From CAZQBY01 sp964592405 [NCBI: uncultured archaeon] (GTDB lineage Archaea > Altiarchaeota > Altiarchaeia > JAFGQM01), in contig CAZQBY010000001.1 in NCBI GenBank assembly GCA_964592405.1, forward strand, positions 142,837 through 161,491: a stretch of 18,655 bases of DNA, written 5' to 3'. Made by a program: the position numbers and the translations under genes. How positions within the stretch are numbered: the stretch's first letter is position 1; each line of letters begins with the position of its first letter. The notes beneath the pieces were generated by a model, which saw nothing but the letters and a program-made list of their open reading frames with translations, had not been told where the DNA came from and ran no database searches. This document shows, in pieces, positions 15,277 to 18,655 of this stretch.

Positions 15277-15564
15277 CTAGCAGTAGCAGTATCCTCCAAC
15301 CCAGCTACAGCCGGCACTACAGTATATGCCCCCATAATCGTAGCCATAAGCATAACCATAATGGAAGTAGCTATGGTAATAGGGGTAGTAATAATATGGG
15401 TAATAGGCATAATAGTAGGGATAATAGGGATATGCGTAATATCCGACCCCTATCTGGGAGCCATATGGATAGTATCCACTGCTATAATAGATTACGGTGC
15501 CCTGAGCACTGCCTCCAAGCGAGACTGCAAGCAGGATCAGCAGGGCAAGGTTAATGATCTTCAT
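15277..15564 (-). CDS. Small secreted tyrosine-rich protein
   Basis: A 95-residue protein with no family I recognise. ATG 15564 is chosen because GGGGGTGA precedes it at good spacing and it begins a clean signal peptide (1-22, ending GGSAQG); the frame stays open to ATG 15618. Of the 73 mature residues, 30 are Tyr, mostly in PYY, PYYY and YAY units (residues 26-77), and the end holds four Cys (82, 86, 93, 95). The Tyr block plus a following Cys pair resembles residues 54-89 of the 610-residue protein encoded next on the same strand. Tyr-rich secreted proteins elsewhere form adhesive or cross-linked layers through aromatic stacking or dityrosine; here this is only an analogy. It has its own promoter and terminator and diverges from the TrmB-like regulator. 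Confidence 0.8.
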   Translation of the reverse strand: MKIINLALLILLAVSLGGSAQGTVIYYSSGYYPYGSQIGVGYYAYPYYPYYYAYYPYYYYPYYHSYFHYGYAYGYDYGGIYCSAGCSWVGGYCYC

Positions 15565-15580
15565 TGCTGTCACCCCCATA

Positions 15581-15636
15581 TGTAGGTGTGCATTGCCTCT
15601 CCATTTGCAGGTATGCACATTGTAGGTATGAACCTA
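15581..15636. promoter_or_regulatory. Three copies of a TGYAGGTRTG decamer in the leader of the Tyr-rich gene
   Basis: TGTAGGTGTG (15581-15590), TGCAGGTATG (15606-15615) and TGTAGGTATG (15621-15630) lie between the TATA box and the start codon of the Tyr-rich gene. The last copy is part of a small dyad, TAGGT-ATGA-ACCTA (15623-15636). They could be operator sites at the transcript start, or a leader RNA element read as CAUACCUACA. The adjacent TrmB-like protein is an obvious candidate binder, but this is inference. Confidence 0.4.
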
Positions 15637-15640
15637 AAAG

Positions 15641-15648
15641 TATAAAAA
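15641..15648 (-). promoter_or_regulatory. TATA box of the Tyr-rich protein gene
   Basis: The minus strand reads TTTTTATA here, 77-84 bases before the ATG at 15564. The predicted transcript start near 15618 leaves a leader of about 55 bases. Confidence 0.55.
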
Positions 15649-15681
15649 CAACAAAAACAACAAAAACAACACAAAAACAAC
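15644..15681. repeat. Tandem AAAAACAAC repeats between divergent promoters
   Basis: The 9-base unit AAAAACAAC occurs three times in a row (15644-15652, 15653-15661, 15662-15670), then after AC a fourth time (15673-15681). The tract lies between the TATA box of the Tyr-rich gene and the TrmB-like gene, which read in opposite directions. It may be a regulatory, bendable or slippage-prone spacer. Confidence 0.7.
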
Positions 15682-15750
15682 AAATCTGTGGGAGTTTATT
15701 TAGTTGTCTCTGAAATGTAGTATCCTTTTTATGCTTGTATGTGTAAAACT

Positions 15751-15774
15751 AATTCAGAAGATAATTCAGAAGAT
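15751..15774 (+). repeat. 12-bp tandem duplication across the TrmB-like start codon
   Basis: AATTCAGAAGAT occurs at 15751-15762 and immediately again at 15763-15774; the second copy supplies the first two bases of the ATG at 15773. The repeat adds no Shine-Dalgarno site. A weak TATA-like TTTTTATG (15726-15733) upstream predicts a short leader beginning within or near the first copy. Confidence 0.65.
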
Positions 15775-16603
15775 GGAAAAGCTTGTGTCCATACTCAGAA
15801 AACTTGGCCTCAACAGATATGAGTCAAAGGCCTATCTTGCGCTGGTCTCATCCGGCATCAGCACAGCCGGAAAACTCGCGGAGAGGTCAGGGATTCCAAG
15901 AGCCAAGGTTTATGAGGTTCTCAGAAGCCTTGAGCGGCAGGGATTTGCAGTCTCAACATCAACACGCCCATCTAAATTCAAATCTGTCCCACTGGATGAT
16001 GTAATCAGAAAACTCACAGATGCAGCCAAGAAGGAATACGAGCACAGGATCGAGCAGATATCTGAGATTCACAAGGAGCTCCGGAAAAGTCTCATGGATC
16101 TGGAGAAGGACACCGGTGGTGAGGAAGAGGTTGTCTGGATAATCCGTGGCAGGGACAATCTTTACAACACAATCGACAAGCTTGTAAAAGAGTCCAGAAG
16201 CAAGGTTCTGGCTGCTACAACTGAAAAGGGCATAATCAGAAAGCTCTTCCGGCACAAGAACAGTCTTGTAGATGCAGTAAGGAGGGGAGTGGACGTCCGG
16301 CTTCTGGCACCAATAACCAAGGCAAATGCCGAGATTGTCAGGGACGCAGTTGAGGAATTCCTGCTTCACCACGGCAATTCAGTATCGGCCCGATTCGTCT
16401 TGAGCGATGATCAAAGGGGTCTTATAATACTCCATTCCGATGAGGATGGTGTAACCCACCATACGGAAACAGGCCTCCTGATAAATAGCCCCTATTTTAT
16501 AAAGGCACTGGGCCACCTGTTTGAACACAAGTGGGAAAAGACCATTCCGCTGGATCACAGACTCAGGGAGCTGAACACGGCTACGGCTCCTCCGGAAAAC
16601 TAG
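15773..16603 (+). CDS. TrmB-family transcriptional regulator
   Basis: A 276-residue protein of the archaeal TrmB type, which usually binds operators as a dimer and senses sugars or other small molecules. Residues 1-70 are a winged helix (LGLNRYESKAYLAL, then SGIPRAKVYEVLRSLERQGF, with the recognition helix at about 41-55). A coiled-coil dimerisation helix covers about 80-112. Residues about 118-258 match the phospholipase-D-like effector domain of the family (VVWIIRGRDNLYNTI, then GLLINSPYFIKALGHLFEHKW). The start at ATG 15773 gives the usual family N-terminus; the frame is open to 15704, so ATG 15731 remains possible. It is divergent from the Tyr-rich gene, separated by 208 bases, and is the only regulator next to the surface-protein cluster, so it may control part of it. 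The ligand cannot be told from sequence. Confidence 0.9.
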   Translation: MEKLVSILRKLGLNRYESKAYLALVSSGISTAGKLAERSGIPRAKVYEVLRSLERQGFAVSTSTRPSKFKSVPLDDVIRKLTDAAKKEYEHRIEQISEIHKELRKSLMDLEKDTGGEEEVVWIIRGRDNLYNTIDKLVKESRSKVLAATTEKGIIRKLFRHKNSLVDAVRRGVDVRLLAPITKANAEIVRDAVEEFLLHHGNSVSARFVLSDDQRGLIILHSDEDGVTHHTETGLLINSPYFIKALGHLFEHKWEKTIPLDHRLRELNTATAPPEN

Positions 16604-16641
16604 ATTATCTGGATGTCACATACAAGACCCCTCTCTCAAGG

Positions 16642-16679
16642 TAAAGTAAGATTGTCTTACCTTATTTTGTCTTACTTTA
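16642..16679. terminator. Inverted repeat between convergent genes, probable bidirectional terminator
   Basis: TAAAGTAAGA (16642-16651) and TCTTACTTTA (16670-16679) are perfect 10-bp inverted arms; the loop contains a second TCTTAC that can pair with GTAAGA at closer range. It lies between the TrmB-like stop and the Hsp20 stop and overlaps the last codons of the Hsp20 gene, a natural spot for a shared terminator. Confidence 0.6.
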
Positions 16680-17067
16680 TGGAGACCTTCCAGCCCTTCT
16701 TTGCCGCCTTGAGCTTCTTGGCCCTTATCTCAAGCACACCATTTGTGTAGGTTGCGCTCACACCCTTTGGGTCTATCTCACAGGGCATGGTGTATGTCGA
16801 CTTGAATTCAAAATATCTGGAACCGGCCTTGTAGAGATTCTTCCTCTTGATTTCCTTCTTCTTTTTTGATTCCACAGAGACCCTTATGGAGTCCTCTGAG
16901 GCCTCAATATTAATATCCTTCTTTTCGACTCCTGGAAGCTCTATGGTGAGTATGATCTCCTTGTCTGTTTCCGCGATGTCCGAATAGGTTCTCACACCCT
17001 CGCGCTCAAAATATGGACGGGCCATAGATTCTTCTATCATCCGTTGTATCTCATCAAAAAGGGCCAT
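16672..17067 (-). CDS. hsp20: Small heat-shock protein, Hsp20/alpha-crystallin family
   Basis: A 131-residue ATP-independent holdase chaperone that binds unfolding proteins in the cytoplasm and assembles into oligomers. The alpha-crystallin domain spans about 27-118 with the family hallmarks ELPGVEKKDI (43-52) and a TNGVLEI strand (108-114). The short N-terminal arm (MALFDEIQRMIEE) is helical, as in archaeal homologues. The C-terminal VSI (128-130) stands where the oligomer-forming I-x-I motif normally lies. GGTGAT, an ideal ribosome-binding site, sits five bases before the ATG at 17067. It is convergent with the TrmB-like gene. Length and motifs are normal for the family. Confidence 0.93.
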   Translation of the reverse strand: MALFDEIQRMIEESMARPYFEREGVRTYSDIAETDKEIILTIELPGVEKKDINIEASEDSIRVSVESKKKKEIKRKNLYKAGSRYFEFKSTYTMPCEIDPKGVSATYTNGVLEIRAKKLKAAKKGWKVSIK

Positions 17068-17094
17068 CCTGGATCACCAGTATTATAGAAATGC

Positions 17095-17115
17095 GAAAAA
17101 TAAAAATTTTTTATC
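17095..17115 (-). promoter_or_regulatory. AT-rich promoter region of the Hsp20 gene
   Basis: The minus strand reads ATAAAAAATTTTTATTTTT about 28-48 bases before the Hsp20 start, giving more than one possible TATA box. The exact element cannot be chosen by eye. Confidence 0.4.
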
Positions 17116-17142
17116 GCAGCTATCCGCCAAAGCGCGGGCAGG

Positions 17143-17808
17143 TCATTTGATTCTGGATACTGCATCTTCCACTTCATAAATCGAGCTGATGGAGGCATCC
17201 ACGCTGACATCCTCCGGCAGCTCCTGCCCCCCTGATATCCATATGGTTTTCATTCCAATCCTTTTGGCAGGGGCAATGTCCTTACCCAGACTATCGCCCA
17301 CATAAATGCATTCCTCGGCTTTGACACCTGCCAGTTCCAGTGCCTTCAGGAAGGGCTCCTCGTGGGGTTTGCTATTTTTTGTGTTATCTACAGATACAAC
17401 ATATCTGAAAACCGATTTGTTTATTCCCAGAGTATCAAGGACTTTATCTAGAAGCTCCTCAAGAACATTCGTGATTATGCCAAGTTCATACCGTCTGCCA
17501 AGTCTTTTCAGGATCTCCCCAAGCCTTTTGTCAGGCTGCAGAAACTCCTTTGGATTTAATCTTGCCATATATCTGTGCATCTCCAGCCTGGAGATTCCCA
17601 GTTCTCCCATCACAGCCACCTTTGTGACATAGGGCAGTCTGTTCTTTAGTTCTTCTCTTGTTTTTTTGAACAATGCCTTTGCCTCCTCATATGTTATCCC
17701 TCTGGCCTCACTCAGCTGTTTTATGGGCTGCTTTGACTGGGCATCTCTAAACTCTGGATTATGGTAGAGTGTATCCCCCACATCAAAAAAGATGGCCTTT
17801 ATTGTCAT
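17143..17808 (-). CDS. HAD-superfamily hydrolase
   Basis: A 221-residue haloacid-dehalogenase-like protein, probably a small-molecule phosphatase. Motif I is FFDVGDTLY with nucleophile Asp9; the usual second Asp two residues on is Gly11, as in some DxG-type members, so catalytic competence is not certain. Motif II is IITN (Thr113), motif III Lys147 (NSKPHEEPF) and motif IV GDSLGKD (171-177). A helical cap covers about 15-90. ATG 17808 is chosen because the fold starts there and a TATA-like element lies just upstream. The frame stays open to a GTG at 17991, adjoining the toxin stop, which would add a 61-residue hydrophobic extension with no family counterpart. The substrate cannot be told. Downstream of the toxin-antitoxin pair on the same strand. 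Confidence 0.88.
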   Translation of the reverse strand: MTIKAIFFDVGDTLYHNPEFRDAQSKQPIKQLSEARGITYEEAKALFKKTREELKNRLPYVTKVAVMGELGISRLEMHRYMARLNPKEFLQPDKRLGEILKRLGRRYELGIITNVLEELLDKVLDTLGINKSVFRYVVSVDNTKNSKPHEEPFLKALELAGVKAEECIYVGDSLGKDIAPAKRIGMKTIWISGGQELPEDVSVDASISSIYEVEDAVSRIK

Positions 17809-17828
17809 ATCCCTTTCTATTAGCTGAC

Positions 17829-17840
17829 AAAAATAAAAAT
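17829..17840 (-). promoter_or_regulatory. TATA-like element before the HAD hydrolase gene
   Basis: The minus strand reads ATTTTTATTTTT about 21-32 bases before the ATG at 17808. This predicts a nearly leaderless transcript and supports the shorter start of the hydrolase. Confidence 0.45.
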
Positions 17841-17908
17841 CCGGCATTTCCGCCCGGACAGCCGCGGCCTGTTCTTGGACCTTCCCCGGGTTTGTTGGAC
17901 ACAGCGCC

Positions 17909-17992
17909 GGAAAAGAGAGTGCCGAGATAATAACCATCGGCAGGACCAAAGAGGAAACGCTGAAGAATGCCCAGAAGCTATTCAGTGTCACC
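17909..17992 (+). other. Short coding-like patch without a start codon
   Basis: In the gap between the HAD gene and the toxin gene, the plus strand translates as a plausible helical peptide (GKESAEIITIGRTKEETL and onward to KLFSVT). It uses the ATA and AGG codons favoured elsewhere in the window. No start codon is found in frame before an upstream TAA. It could be a gene remnant or chance. The rest of 17843-17908 shows nothing recognisable. Confidence 0.2.
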
Positions 17993-18321
17993 TACTCTTT
18001 TAATGAGCCTAGCCTTTTTACCAGCTCGCTGAAAACCTCCTCCTTCTTCTCTTCGGGCAGGTGGAACAGGATCTTTGATATCATCGCGGAAGAGACCGTG
18101 AAGATGTAGTTGGGTTTTACCACGCTATCCTTAATCGCACCATCCTCTTTAGTCAATGGAATCCCACTCATCCTGAGGTTGCTCGTTATCCCTGCGACAA
18201 CCACATTGTCCTTCTCTTCGAACAGAACCAGGGCGGGCCTGACTTTGACTTCGAACGTGTCTACGAATTGTATTCTCGTTAGGACTACATCACCGGCTCT
18301 AAGCGCTCTCCCATGCTTCAT
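17992..18321 (-). CDS. mazF: MazF/PemK-type toxin
   Basis: A 109-residue toxin of the MazF/PemK fold, usually a ribonuclease that cuts mRNA at short sequences. Family landmarks are RAGDVVLTRIQF (8-19), VRPALVL (27-33), the VVAGITSN strand (41-48) and a DSVVKPNYIFTV segment (65-76). The C-terminal helix (about 89-106) is also typical. The start codon lies inside the end of the antitoxin gene (23-base overlap), the standard arrangement for coupled translation of such pairs. AGAGG touches the ATG and is too close to serve as a normal ribosome-binding site, which also favours coupling. Length fits an intact toxin. Confidence 0.88.
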   Translation of the reverse strand: MKHGRALRAGDVVLTRIQFVDTFEVKVRPALVLFEEKDNVVVAGITSNLRMSGIPLTKEDGAIKDSVVKPNYIFTVSSAMISKILFHLPEEKKEEVFSELVKRLGSLKE

Positions 18322-18520
18322 CCTCTTTGTTGTCCCACAGTTCCTGCATCTTCTGCTGTTGTATCTTGTGCAGGAATTCGTCGTACTGGTTCCGCTCCTT
18401 CACGGCCCTGTATGTCTCAATCATGCGGGATATCAGCTCGTTGTAGGTCTGCCGGGGGTACTCCTTGGATTCCTTCAAGGATTTCGCTACGGATTTTTCC
18501 ACCTGGATAGTCGTGTACAT
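18299..18520 (-). CDS. Antitoxin partner of the MazF-type toxin
   Basis: A 73-residue protein placed directly upstream of and overlapping the toxin gene. The N-terminus (MYTTIQVEKSVAKSLKE, then PRQTYNELISRMIETY) looks like a ribbon-helix-helix-type DNA-binding unit, as in many archaeal antitoxins. The charged Gln/Glu-rich C-terminus (about 45-73) would wrap the toxin. Such antitoxins usually repress their own promoter; a small dyad overlaps the predicted transcript start. The order antitoxin then toxin is the common one. The exact family name is not certain from reading alone. Confidence 0.8.
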   Translation of the reverse strand: MYTTIQVEKSVAKSLKESKEYPRQTYNELISRMIETYRAVKERNQYDEFLHKIQQQKMQELWDNKEDEAWESA

Positions 18521-18535
18521 TATAGACCCCCTATA
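18521..18535. promoter_or_regulatory. Possible antitoxin operator
   Basis: TATAG and CTATA (18521-18525 and 18531-18535) form an inverted repeat around ACCCC. It sits between the TATA box and start codon of the antitoxin gene, overlapping the predicted transcript start. This is where an autoregulating antitoxin would bind. Confidence 0.4.
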
Positions 18536-18547
18536 GTTTGTTATAAC

Positions 18548-18557
18548 TAATATATAA
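18548..18557 (-). promoter_or_regulatory. TATA box of the toxin-antitoxin operon
   Basis: The minus strand reads TTATATATTA about 28-37 bases before the antitoxin ATG, predicting a very short leader or none, in line with the absence of a good Shine-Dalgarno site. Confidence 0.5.
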
Positions 18558-18560
18558 CTT

Positions 18561-18655
18561 ATGAGAATAAAAACCGGCTCTCACAATGCCACCTCACAAA
18601 ACAGAAAACTGAGGACTGAAGACCTCAAGCCTGAGAGTGCCCGAGCCGGGATGGC
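18561..18655 (+). CDS. Possible 5' end of a divergent gene, cut by the window edge
   Basis: From ATG 18561 the frame is open to the window end: 31 codons, beginning MRIKTGSHNATSQNRKLR and continuing TEDLKPESARAGMA. Codon use (ATA, AGA, AGG) suits the genome. It would be divergent from the toxin-antitoxin operon. There is no ribosome-binding site, and TATAGTTT (18532-18539) could serve as its TATA box for a leaderless message. I recognise no family. Its length is too short to exclude chance, and the same stretch holds inverted repeats that could mean a structured RNA instead. Confidence 0.35.
   Translation, partial: MRIKTGSHNATSQNRKLRTEDLKPESARAGM
18574..18649. repeat. Nested inverted repeats at the window end
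   Basis: CCGGCTC (18574-18580) pairs with GAGCCGG (18643-18649). Inside, CCTCA (18592-18596 and again 18623-18627) can pair with TGAGG (18610-18614). The last 25 bases (TGCCCGAGCC core) faintly resemble the 5' half of an archaeal type II tRNA, but a C at position 1 and the window edge prevent a call. Confidence 0.35.

Noticed and set aside
18631-18655. Possible 5' half of a tRNA-Leu or tRNA-Ser
   Set aside because: The TGCCCGAGCC core is suggestive, but position 1 would be C, the D-loop is imperfect, and the rest lies outside the window.
1-18655. CRISPR array, insertion sequence, rRNA or integrase
   Set aside because: No regularly spaced identical repeats with unique spacers, no transposase or integrase motif and no rRNA-like sequence were seen on either strand.

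Overview
The window looks like a chromosomal stretch from an archaeon. It carries an archaeal L40e ribosomal protein, a TrmB-family regulator, archaeal TATA boxes in front of several genes, and Shine-Dalgarno sites of the GGTGA type. Isoleucine is often encoded by ATA and arginine by AGA or AGG. The large single-membrane-span secreted proteins with CGDGxC, PKD, CARDB/NEW3-like and carboxypeptidase-regulatory-like modules are typical of DPANN archaea, for example the Aenigmarchaeota or Woesearchaeota type. That placement is an inference; no rRNA gene is present to fix it.

Layout. A short plus-strand L40e gene (29-178) is followed by a 122-base gap holding a hairpin and a 25-bp near-perfect palindrome. 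Next come two translationally coupled plus-strand genes for a 1511-residue membrane-anchored multidomain surface protein and an 877-residue cysteine-module protein (301-7466). Convergent to these, the minus strand carries a 597-residue Asp-rich PKD surface protein and a 306-residue Glu/Lys-rich membrane protein. It also carries an overlapping three-gene operon (15156 down to 10749: a CGDGxC-repeat protein, a one-domain protein and a five-repeat CARDB-like protein) and a 95-residue tyrosine-rich secreted protein. A TrmB-like regulator diverges from the tyrosine-rich gene. The last part (16672-18520, minus strand) is ordinary cytoplasmic content: an Hsp20 chaperone, a HAD-family hydrolase and a MazF-type toxin-antitoxin pair. 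A reading frame opens at 18561 and runs off the end.

How the parts may work together. Eight consecutive genes over about 15 kb (301-15564) all encode predicted exported proteins, and none shows an enzyme active site. Seven have a clear membrane segment or signal peptide plus Ig-like, cysteine-knot-like or low-complexity extracellular regions, and several end in charged cytoplasmic tails. The eighth, the 877-residue protein, has a signal-like N-terminus. I read this as a cell-envelope or adhesion gene island, possibly under the adjacent TrmB-like regulator. Two modules stand out as candidates for something undescribed. One is the Cys-x-Cys repeat in the 877-residue protein. The other is a Tyr/Pro-rich segment shared between the 95-residue protein and the N-terminus of the 610-residue protein. 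The intergenic regions hold several exact repeats and dyads at promoter positions, so the cluster may be regulated gene by gene.
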